From positions 1 to 5,048 of the forward strand of contig CAJPSL010000038.1 of assembly GCA_905373315.1 (NCBI GenBank): a stretch of DNA of 5,048 nucleotides, read 5' to 3'. Source of the DNA: Candidatus Saccharimonadota bacterium (lineage in GTDB: Bacteria > Patescibacteriota > Saccharimonadia > Saccharimonadales > Saccharimonadaceae). The notes below the pieces were generated by a model that did not search any database, was not told the origin of the DNA, and saw only the letters and a program-made list of their open reading frames with translations. The position numbers and the translations under genes were made by a program. Below are positions 1-5,048 of the stretch, piece after piece; position 1 is the first letter of the stretch, and every line of letters begins with the position of its first letter.

Positions 1-37
1 CATGGGTACAATCCGTGGTGACTACTCACACGTTAGC
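1..37 (+). repeat. Left arm of 37-bp inverted repeat at window edge
   Basis: These 37 bases are an exact reverse complement of 183-219. Read on the plus strand they encode ndk residues M115-S126 and then diverge at base 38. The match starts at base 1, so it may continue beyond the window. A coding fragment of ndk folded back right behind the gene's own end is more like a chimeric read, an amplification fold-back or a contig-end artefact than a biological repeat. A real inverted duplication cannot be excluded from sequence alone. Confidence 0.95.
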
Positions 38-560
38 GAGTAAATTTTTCACTCAGTGTTGTATAATTTACTAATTCTGCCTCTTCAAACCAGTGGGCAA
101 TCTCTTGAACGGCCTCTTCAGAGTCGCCAGAGGCATGGATCAGGTTTGGAATGCCCTTACGGCATGAGTCGGCATAACCAAAGCTAACGTGTGAGTAGTC
201 ACCACGGATTGTACCCATGTCAGCAGATTTCGGTTCGGTTGGGCCAACAATTTTACGAACCACTGCTACAGCTTCCACACCCTCGAGCACCATGGCAATC
301 ACTGGACCATCCATCATCATATCTAGTGTAATATTGAGGGTCTCTTCACCACGACGAGTTGCTAATTTGCCAATGCCCTCATAGTGTTTTTGATAATGTT
401 CCCTGTCTGGAGATACCATCTTGACACCAATAATCTTTAGACCAACTCGCTCAAAGCGTTGTAAAATTTCCCCCACAATTCCCCGCTGGACTGCGTCTGG
501 TTTGAATACAATCAGTGTTCGCTCAACTCCACAGAAAACCTTTCCATCATTACTTGCCAT
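33..560 (-). CDS. ndk: Nucleoside diphosphate kinase
   Basis: This cytosolic enzyme moves the gamma-phosphate from ATP to other nucleoside diphosphates through a phospho-histidine. The 175-residue product shows the family landmarks in order: KPDAVQRG (K20), the Y56/H59 region, R102 with GPTEP (106-110), GTIRGD (116-121, R119), N139 and the catalytic H142 in NLIHAS. E153, eleven residues after H142, matches the Glu that orients the histidine. Compared with E. coli Ndk (about 143 residues) it has roughly 12 extra N-terminal residues and about 10 extra residues in the helical region after Y56. The post-histidine motif reads HASGDSEEA where HGSDSVESA is usual. The ATG start is supported by AAAGGAG 5 nt upstream. 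The last Arg codon (two of its bases) and the TAA stop lie inside the edge inverted repeat, so the true C-terminus is uncertain. Family assignment is certain. Confidence 0.96.
   Translation of the reverse strand: MASNDGKVFCGVERTLIVFKPDAVQRGIVGEILQRFERVGLKIIGVKMVSPDREHYQKHYEGIGKLATRRGEETLNITLDMMMDGPVIAMVLEGVEAVAVVRKIVGPTEPKSADMGTIRGDYSHVSFGYADSCRKGIPNLIHASGDSEEAVQEIAHWFEEAELVNYTTLSEKFTR
183..219 (-). repeat. Right arm of 37-bp inverted repeat, inside ndk
   Basis: This is the authentic-looking copy: it sits in frame within ndk and encodes the conserved GTIRGD segment. Its reverse complement is found at 1-37. The two arms are separated by 145 bases. Confidence 0.95.
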
Positions 561-565
561 TGTAG

Positions 566-572
566 CTCCTTT
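566..572 (-). promoter_or_regulatory. Shine-Dalgarno site of ndk
   Basis: Read on the minus strand this is AAAGGAG, followed by a 5-nt spacer (CTACA) and the ATG at 560. It fixes the long N-terminus of NDK and shows that this organism uses a standard anti-Shine-Dalgarno. Confidence 0.8.
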
Positions 573-588
573 CGTTAGTATTTGTCTT

Positions 589-616
589 ATGATAGCAAAA
601 AGCCATTATTTGATAA
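589..616 (-). promoter_or_regulatory. Predicted sigma70-type promoter of ndk
   Basis: On the minus strand there is a -35-like TTATCA (611-616, 4 of 6 to consensus), a 16-bp spacer and a -10-like TATCAT (589-594, 5 of 6). A TGC directly before the -10 makes it an extended -10. The predicted transcript would start near 582 and give a leader of about 22 nt carrying the Shine-Dalgarno. The -35 overlaps that of the divergent recombinase promoter. This is prediction by eye. Confidence 0.5.
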
Positions 617-638
617 ACTGCCTAAATACCCGTACAAT
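610..638 (+). promoter_or_regulatory. Predicted sigma70-type promoter of the recombinase gene
   Basis: TTGATA (610-615, 5 of 6 to the -35 consensus), a 17-bp spacer and TACAAT (633-638, 5 of 6 to the -10 consensus). The -10 ends 6 nt before the ATG at 645, so transcription should start at or within a base or two of the start codon. This is the best promoter in the window and the main reason for choosing ATG 645. Confidence 0.65.
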
Positions 639-644
639 AGGCTT

Positions 645-1568
645 ATGTTTGTATCAGAGGCACTAACTGATTTCCTGGAGCATTTAGAGATAGAGGGCGG
701 TAGAAGCCAAAATACCATCCGAAACTATTCGTTATATCTGGAACGATTCATTGAATTTGCTGGCGACATAGAAGTAGTAAAAATTACATCAGAGATGATT
801 CGGCGCTATCGCCTGTGGTTAAATCGTTATAAAAATGACAACGATGGCAAAGAGTTGTCAATTTTAACACAGAGCTACCACTTGATTGCGCTGCGTGGCT
901 TTCTCACCTATCTGTCGCGGCGTGATATCCCCTCATTATCTGCCGACAAAATCATCTTGCCGAAGACGGTTCGCAAACAGGTGACTTTTTTACAATACGA
1001 CGAGGTGGTTAATCTGATAGACAATATACCACTAGACAGTGAGCAAGGTTTGCGCGACCGAGCAATCATAGAGCTACTTTTTTCCAGCGGGCTGCGTGTG
1101 TCGGAGCTCGTCAATCTCAATCGAGATCACATCAACCTCAAACGACGAGAGTTTATGGTGCGCGGAAAAGGCCAAAAAGACCGACCAGTGTTTGTTTCAC
1201 AACATGCCGCTGAACAGGTCGAAAATTACCTACAAGCTCGTCAAGATAGCCTGCCTGCTCTTTTTCTCAACTACAGTAGGCGATCAACCAAGCCAACCAC
1301 ATCAGGCGATTATCGTCGCTTATCTGCACGTAGTATTCAACGGATGATATCACACTATGCTCGCCTAGCGGGGATAACTAAACACGTCAGCCCCCACACC
1401 ATGAGACACAGTTTTGCTACGGACTTGTTAATGAATGGCGCTGATTTACGCTCAGTTCAATCACTCTTGGGTCATAGCAGTATATCCACTACTCAGGTGT
1501 ATACGCACGTCACTGACCAACACTTAAAAGACATACATGAACGCTTTCACAGCGATACTTCTCAGTAA
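645..1568 (+). CDS. xer: Xer-type tyrosine recombinase
   Basis: This site-specific recombinase probably resolves chromosome dimers at a dif-like site. The 307-residue product has an N-terminal SAM-like core-binding domain (about 3-95) and a C-terminal catalytic domain (about 110-300). All catalytic residues are visible: R151 (SGLRVSEL), K175 (RGKGQK), H251 and R254 (PHTMRHS), H277 (LLGHSS) and the nucleophile Y286 (QVYTHV). The length is normal for XerC/XerD. A Ser/Thr/Arg-rich stretch (about 211-228) precedes the second catalytic block. The frame is open back to a TTG at 582, which would add 21 residues, but that codon lies upstream of the predicted promoter, lacks a Shine-Dalgarno and gives an atypical N-terminus. 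The mRNA is probably leaderless. XerC, XerD and single-Xer types cannot be told apart here; no phage or integron genes are nearby, which favours a housekeeping role. Confidence 0.93.
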   Translation: MFVSEALTDFLEHLEIEGGRSQNTIRNYSLYLERFIEFAGDIEVVKITSEMIRRYRLWLNRYKNDNDGKELSILTQSYHLIALRGFLTYLSRRDIPSLSADKIILPKTVRKQVTFLQYDEVVNLIDNIPLDSEQGLRDRAIIELLFSSGLRVSELVNLNRDHINLKRREFMVRGKGQKDRPVFVSQHAAEQVENYLQARQDSLPALFLNYSRRSTKPTTSGDYRRLSARSIQRMISHYARLAGITKHVSPHTMRHSFATDLLMNGADLRSVQSLLGHSSISTTQVYTHVTDQHLKDIHERFHSDTSQ

Positions 1569-1571
1569 GAT

Positions 1572-2699
1572 TTAGGAGTCGCAGGCTCCACCTTCTACGA
1601 TATTGCCAGCAAGTGAGAAATCCTTACACAAGTTATTTAATACTTCCACAGATCCGGCTGGATACCATATATCCTCACCAAGTCGGAGGCGCGCTTCTAC
1701 ACGACGGAACAGATTATTTGCCCTCCCTGTCGAGTCAACCGCCGGCTGAGCACCATAAAGCATGACCTGTTCTGTTCCTTTCATGACGGACACACGAACA
1801 TTGGCACCCCTGTAGAGATGATTTATCGCTAGAAAAGCATTTGCGCTGGCCTCTGGGCTCACCTCATCAAGCTCAATAATAGCTCTACATGAATGGCCAT
1901 GAGGATGTGCAAAATCCTTAGAACATAATACCCCTGTTGGTTCGTTGCGAGTCGTTGGCGTATCAGTAGCGCGGCGTAATGAACCCTTGTGCACTACATT
2001 TTCTACCGCTGGCACCCCTGAAACGATACCGTTAGGGCGCAAGAAGACCGCCTGCGATGCTGACGAAGAATCTAGGCTATCTATGGTGAAATTATTACCT
2101 GGTGTAATAACCTGAGCACGCAAAACAGCTGGAGCTTGGGTACTCCAAGCAGCCTTTTCTGGTAGACCAATATCGCCATTGTGAACATCGGCCAACGCCA
2201 CGTTTTTATTGGCATTGTCTTCTTTGTTAAACCACTCGATTATCACTTTATCGAACGCTCCCCGAGCACGCAACGGCACCAATTGCACCTTATTTTCCGC
2301 TCCTACATACAAGAAATCTTCAGTATCCATAGAAACCTTCAGACAGGTATACGCCTGATCGAATTTCCTACCGTTTGAACTGTTGGTTTGGACCAAGGTT
2401 TCTTGCGCATTGCCAGCACCTCCCAATACCGCTGATTGACGAACACTGTTGCAATCTTTCTTTTCCAGGGCATCACATGCCGAAGCATTGCCCTTCTGAC
2501 ATGCACGAATCACGCGCTTGGCATCTTCTACACCAGCCAGTGCAGCGTCGTATGCACTTTGAGACAAGTCGTTATTGATGGCTTGTTGTTGATCTTTGAG
2601 CATTAATTTTACAAATCCAGCCGCTAAAATAGTCAATAACATTGCTGAAAAAATAACTGCAAACAAAGATGCCGCCCCTGATTCTCTTCTCTTATCCAT
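1572..2699 (-). CDS. PilX/GspK-like minor prepilin
   Basis: This is probably the tip or priming subunit of a type IV pilus or pseudopilus, held in the membrane before assembly and extracytoplasmic afterwards. The 375-residue protein has a short basic leader (MDKRRESG), a cleavage point after G8 and one hydrophobic helix (about 9-33). An amphipathic helix follows, with the pattern AYDAALAGVEDAKR (49-62), typical of PilX. Position +5 is Phe, not the usual Glu, as expected for GspK/PilX proteins. The large globular part carries eight cysteines (67, 75, 83, 119, 259, 271, 358, 373) and a His cluster, H265, H267 and H269, next to C271. It is the longest prepilin and last in the operon, as in gspHIJK. 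The start has GTGAGG 4 nt upstream and overlaps the upstream gene by 8 bases. The fold of the globular part is not recognisable to me; the PilX/GspK label rests on the N-terminus, size and position. Confidence 0.85.
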   Translation of the reverse strand: MDKRRESGAASLFAVIFSAMLLTILAAGFVKLMLKDQQQAINNDLSQSAYDAALAGVEDAKRVIRACQKGNASACDALEKKDCNSVRQSAVLGGAGNAQETLVQTNSSNGRKFDQAYTCLKVSMDTEDFLYVGAENKVQLVPLRARGAFDKVIIEWFNKEDNANKNVALADVHNGDIGLPEKAAWSTQAPAVLRAQVITPGNNFTIDSLDSSSASQAVFLRPNGIVSGVPAVENVVHKGSLRRATDTPTTRNEPTGVLCSKDFAHPHGHSCRAIIELDEVSPEASANAFLAINHLYRGANVRVSVMKGTEQVMLYGAQPAVDSTGRANNLFRRVEARLRLGEDIWYPAGSVEVLNNLCKDFSLAGNIVEGGACDS

Positions 2700-3402
2700 T
2701 AGTCCTCACTATCATCTCAAAATTATTAATTGCACAGAAATTGAAGTTGGCTTCATTGTCTTCTGGTGGTTTACAGGCCATGTCCTGTAACTCAGCGACG
2801 GCACTGGTCCCCAATGTGAAAGATACTTTGTACAATGCTTCTGAATTATTGGCTGAAGTAACGCGCGACGCAGTAAAATCATGCACTGCAATGGCAACAT
2901 CAGTGCCGTCAATGGGCCGCAGTAAATGGGTAACTCGCTCTGGCTCAATATCCATCGGGTATGAATCTGAGGTCGATTGACACAAAGCAGCATCCTCATC
3001 AAGCACTCGCGCCAAGTTAATAGCCTGGCCATTGGAGCGCACAACTCCCTTACCACTCCGGCGTACTACTGGGTCGTCAATCGCCGAAGCCATGTTCCAG
3101 ACATACGAATATTGTCCCAAGCACACGCGTCCACTCCTGACCGATCCAGATTCACGAACCACAATTATCGGATTGGCTGAGTTAACAATTTTGGTAGCGC
3201 TACTTTGCAGAAAATCTCGACGAATAACATCGCTAATTGTCCTACCCGACTGATTGACTGTCTTCATCACAGTACCGCGGTTGTATATTTTACCCGCTTG
3301 GACAGCAACCATCGCCACGGAAAGCAACAGCACCGATACAAATGCCATTGCTAGCATCAATTCCACCAGGGTAAATCCTGAATTAGCTCTTCTCTGGTGC
3401 AT
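2692..3402 (-). CDS. PilW/GspJ-like minor prepilin
   Basis: This 236-residue prepilin has a classic class III signal: basic leader MHQRRANSG, cleavage after G9, then FTLVEL with Glu at +5 (E14) and a hydrophobic helix to about residue 36. A helical segment with SGRTISDVIRRDF (52-64) matches the PilW/GspJ pattern after the first helix. The globular part contains VCLGQYSYVWN (93-103) and a C-terminal region with four cysteines in the whole mature protein (94, 141, 210, 223), which could form two disulfides. The motifs resemble prepilins I associate with Saccharibacteria, from memory. It should work with its neighbours as part of the priming complex. It starts within the upstream gene (20-base overlap), has GTGAGG 4 nt before the ATG, and ends 8 bases into the next gene, so coupled translation is likely. 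Confidence 0.87.
   Translation of the reverse strand: MHQRRANSGFTLVELMLAMAFVSVLLLSVAMVAVQAGKIYNRGTVMKTVNQSGRTISDVIRRDFLQSSATKIVNSANPIIVVRESGSVRSGRVCLGQYSYVWNMASAIDDPVVRRSGKGVVRSNGQAINLARVLDEDAALCQSTSDSYPMDIEPERVTHLLRPIDGTDVAIAVHDFTASRVTSANNSEALYKVSFTLGTSAVAELQDMACKPPEDNEANFNFCAINNFEMIVRTNG
2704..2709 (-). promoter_or_regulatory. Shine-Dalgarno-like site of the PilX/GspK-like gene
   Basis: GTGAGG on the minus strand, 4 nt before the ATG at 2699. It lies inside the end of the upstream PilW-like gene. The spacing is short, but the same hexamer and spacing precede the PilW-like gene. Confidence 0.6.
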
Positions 3403-3934
3403 ATAACCTCACAATCGTTCCTATTGTCACAGGCCTCGGCTGGCTTGGTGCATACCAACAAGCTTGAATATAAGCATCATAGGCCGATCCACCAGTCACG
3501 CGCACCAATTGCACAGAGATACCATATGAAACATCACCCTCTTGTTTAGCATACACTTGAGCTGGCATATACGTCGACACTCGACCAAGCGAATCGCTGC
3601 GTGAACGCAATGCAAATTCACCATCACCAAAGTGATCCGGGCAGGTATCAACGCTTAACATCTCATTTGCCGCATCTTTTTTGGGCAGATTATTCCACAG
3701 CTCAGCCATGGTCACATCCCCTTTATGAGAGTTGTTGTGCACAAAACGGAGCATCTCTGCCTGTGCGTCAATTTGCTGACGGACCAGTGTCGACTCGAGA
3801 GATTGCTGAGCTATGGATAGCCCACGGTTCATCACTGTCAGACAACCAACAGCAACTGCACTAAAAACAGCGGTCGCCAACATGACCTCAATCAGGGTAT
3901 CACCAACCTGATGCTTACAGCGCTTTGCACGCAT
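3383..3934 (-). CDS. PilV/GspI-like minor prepilin
   Basis: This 183-residue prepilin has a basic leader of 11 residues, cleavage after G11, and a mature start DTLIEV, with Glu at +5 (E16) kept. The hydrophobic helix runs to about residue 34, followed by an amphipathic helix rich in Gln and Glu (about 41-65). Mature position +1 is Asp, not the usual Phe or Met. The globular part carries two cysteines, C98 and C159 (QACWY), and ends in a beta-like TIVRLYAP. The size, the N-terminus and the second place in an H-I-J-K order support PilV/GspI. Two more cysteines lie in the leader (C6) and in the membrane helix (C31). It overlaps its upstream and downstream neighbours by 20 bases each. AAGGGGG sits 6 nt before the ATG. 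Confidence 0.85.
   Translation of the reverse strand: MRAKRCKHQVGDTLIEVMLATAVFSAVAVGCLTVMNRGLSIAQQSLESTLVRQQIDAQAEMLRFVHNNSHKGDVTMAELWNNLPKKDAANEMLSVDTCPDHFGDGEFALRSRSDSLGRVSTYMPAQVYAKQEGDVSYGISVQLVRVTGGSAYDAYIQACWYAPSQPRPVTIGTIVRLYAPEKS
3407..3412 (-). promoter_or_regulatory. Shine-Dalgarno-like site of the PilW/GspJ-like gene
   Basis: GTGAGG on the minus strand, followed by the 4-nt spacer TTAT and the ATG at 3402. It lies inside the C-terminal coding part of the PilV-like gene, where terminating ribosomes would pass over it. Confidence 0.6.
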
Positions 3935-4601
3935 TCCCCGCCCCCTTAACCGTCAACGCTTCACTTGATCCAGCACGCGCACCAATAAAGACTGACAAAC
4001 GCTCTGGAGCGAACCATTTTTCATCATATATACAAACTTCATACGTCGCGTCGCCACTACTCGTTAGCAGTTCATTAATTTTATCATCTGGATAGGTGCG
4101 TGAATCTGAGCGTATTGCCAATTCTCCAGTAGCAGGATTGCGAACCATAGCGACCGACAAACCTCCGCCAGCTGGCTCAACAAGTGCTGTTTTTACGCTC
4201 CAGTTGGTCTGATATTCGGCAACATTATTATTGGACGACCGATATAACCAGGTTTTTCCATCAGCCCCAAGCAACGCATAAATTAGCTTCACGCGGAAGC
4301 TTCTACCCTGATCTTCGCCAATGATATAGCGCCCTACTATCACGCAGTTTGACTGCCCCCGATAGCCATTGACACTAGCTCCCGGAATAGGACACGGATC
4401 TGTCGGTTGTCGATCGTTTTCTATACTAATAACCTTTGAGTACTGTTCGGTTAAAAAATTGGCGTAAGATTGGACAGCGTCGCGATACTGTTGGCGCTGA
4501 ATAGCCACACCGATACCAGCTAACAACGCAATCGCCATGGTGCCGGAGATTGCTAGAAACATTGTTACTTCAATTACAGTAAAGCCACCCTGTCGTCGCA
4601 T
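3915..4601 (-). CDS. GspH/FimU-like minor prepilin
   Basis: First of four prepilins, 228 residues. The leader MRRQGG is cleaved after G6, giving mature FTVIEV with Glu at +5 (E11) and a hydrophobic helix to about residue 34. The next segment, QRQQYRDAVQSYANFLTEQYSKV (in two parts, 35-57), continues the long pilin helix. The globular domain has four cysteines (70, 86, 190, 225), which may pair. The H-type label comes mainly from its first place in an H-I-J-K order; sequence similarity to GspH is not obvious to me, so a generic type IV prepilin is the safer name. The ATG is the only possible start: an in-frame TAA lies at 4629-4631 and no other start codon falls between. No Shine-Dalgarno precedes it; an extended -10 sits 6 nt upstream. 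The gap to the peptidase gene is 34 bases. Confidence 0.85.
   Translation of the reverse strand: MRRQGGFTVIEVTMFLAISGTMAIALLAGIGVAIQRQQYRDAVQSYANFLTEQYSKVISIENDRQPTDPCPIPGASVNGYRGQSNCVIVGRYIIGEDQGRSFRVKLIYALLGADGKTWLYRSSNNNVAEYQTNWSVKTALVEPAGGGLSVAMVRNPATGELAIRSDSRTYPDDKINELLTSSGDATYEVCIYDEKWFAPERLSVFIGARAGSSEALTVKGAGNACKAL
3941..3947 (-). promoter_or_regulatory. Shine-Dalgarno-like site of the PilV/GspI-like gene
   Basis: AAGGGGG on the minus strand, then a G-rich 6-nt spacer and the ATG at 3934. It is an imperfect match with good spacing and is embedded in the 3' end of the upstream prepilin gene. Confidence 0.55.
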
Positions 4602-4607
4602 ATTTCT

Positions 4608-4616
4608 AGTATAGCA
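4608..4616 (-). promoter_or_regulatory. Predicted extended -10 promoter of the prepilin cluster
   Basis: Minus-strand TGCTATACT combines a TGn extension with a -10 hexamer matching 5 of 6 consensus bases. I see no good -35. The hexamer ends 6 nt before the ATG at 4601, so a transcript starting here would begin at the start codon. It would let the four prepilins be expressed apart from the peptidase gene. Confidence 0.5.
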
Positions 4617-4635
4617 TAAGCGGTTTCTTTAGCCA

Positions 4636-5048
4636 TCATATGAGCGGGAATAATCCACGGATAATTTCTGGACCAATGAACCAGGTCAGTAAAAATCCAA
4701 CTATCAAAAGCGGCCCAAACGGCACTTTAGCCCTACGGTCTAGTGTTCCCTGTACCATCCCAGGCAGCACCATCAGGGTACCAAGGAGATTGGCTGCAAA
4801 GAGACACAGAAACGCCAACTTCCAATCAGCCAAGAATAATGCCAGGCCAAGACCGAGCTTGACGTCCCCAAACCCAATCCACTCACCTTTGGAAATAGCG
4901 TATAGTACAAGGTACAGCCCACTCAAAATAACTACCGCTCCACTGAGTGTCATCAAAAGGCCGACGATGTCCGAAGAGGTTATAAACCGTGTAGCTACAA
5001 AAACACCGCCCAACCCAACGAATGGCCACATGGCAATATCAGGCAAAA
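4636..5048 (-). CDS. pilD: Prepilin peptidase, C-terminal part
   Basis: This integral membrane aspartyl protease removes the leaders of type IV prepilins, and in PilD itself also methylates the new N-terminus. About 137 codons are visible; the frame is open through the right edge, so the gene is cut at its 5' side. The fragment opens with [F/L/I/V]LPD, which in this family follows just after the first catalytic Asp, so that Asp lies just outside the window. The second catalytic motif GFGDVK is present, with its Asp about 61 residues in. Further marks are KVPFGP near the C-terminus and four or so hydrophobic segments. It ends with TGA. Its place ahead of four prepilins fits its role. Whether the missing N-terminal part carries the zinc-binding cysteine domain of methylating enzymes cannot be seen. 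Confidence 0.95.
   Translation of the reverse strand, partial: LPDIAMWPFVGLGGVFVATRFITSSDIVGLLMTLSGAVVILSGLYLVLYAISKGEWIGFGDVKLGLGLALFLADWKLAFLCLFAANLLGTLMVLPGMVQGTLDRRAKVPFGPLLIVGFLLTWFIGPEIIRGLFPLI

Noticed and set aside
582..644. N-terminal extension of the recombinase from the TTG at 582
   Set aside because: No Shine-Dalgarno, a weak start codon, and the segment contains a near-consensus promoter for the ATG at 645. The family normally begins close to that ATG.
1507..1560. Minus-strand hairpin CGCT-gtgaa-AGCG downstream of the pilin operon as a terminator
   Set aside because: The stem is 4 bp and the nearest T-rich run is about ten bases away, so it is too weak to call.
1575..1589. Stem-loop just after the recombinase stop (GGAGTC-GCA-GGCTCC) as an intrinsic terminator
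   Set aside because: The stem is only 6 bp with one G-U pair, there is no T run after it on the plus strand, and it lies in the end of the PilX-like coding sequence. On the minus strand the stem has a mismatch.
2092..2110. TTATTAC-ctggt-GTAATAA palindrome as a dif-like or regulatory site
   Set aside because: It lies in the middle of the PilX-like coding sequence, and the arm orientation and spacing do not match a dif site. A 7-bp palindrome is expected by chance in a window this size.
2669..3253. Plus-strand and alternative-frame open frames opposite the PilW-like gene
   Set aside because: They are shadows of a well-supported prepilin gene, with no family motifs, and no ribosome-binding site I could see.
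4574..4636. 20-codon minus-strand frame starting at an ATG overlapping the peptidase TGA
   Set aside because: No Shine-Dalgarno, no recognisable peptide, and it runs out of frame into the prepilin start. Probably chance, although a coupled leader peptide cannot be strictly excluded.

Overview
The window looks like a piece of a Candidatus Saccharibacteria (TM7)-like Patescibacteria/CPR genome. The basis is the style of the proteins (type IV minor pilins with GDTLIEV-type and YSYVWN-type motifs, an extended nucleoside diphosphate kinase, a lone Xer-type recombinase), roughly balanced base composition, TGA used as an ordinary stop, and very tight gene packing. This assignment is inference from remembered family patterns, not a search.

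Layout. Nucleoside diphosphate kinase (ndk, minus strand, 33-560) and a Xer-type tyrosine recombinase (plus strand, 645-1568) diverge from a short shared promoter region (about 561-644). From 1572 to the right edge, everything is on the minus strand and forms one type IV pilus / type II secretion-like operon. In transcription order it holds the C-terminal part of a prepilin peptidase (PilD, cut by the window edge), a GspH/FimU-like prepilin, a PilV/GspI-like prepilin, a PilW/GspJ-like prepilin and a PilX/GspK-like prepilin. The four prepilin genes overlap by 20, 20 and 8 bases. The last one converges on the recombinase gene with only 3 bases between the stop codons.

How the genes work together. 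The peptidase would cleave the leaders of the four prepilins. The order H-I-J-K (FimU-PilV-PilW-PilX) is the classic set that primes pilus assembly and sits at the tip. NDK balances nucleoside triphosphate pools, and the recombinase probably resolves chromosome dimers; neither is obviously part of the pilus function.

Points of note. A perfect 37-bp inverted repeat lies at the very left edge, copies part of ndk and supplies its stop codon; it may be an assembly or amplification chimera. The recombinase and the first prepilin gene each have a -10-like hexamer ending exactly 6 nt before the ATG and no Shine-Dalgarno, which suggests leaderless mRNAs. The other visible starts have Shine-Dalgarno-like sites. 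I found no RNA genes, CRISPR, insertion sequences or clear intrinsic terminators, and no evidence for a wholly new system.
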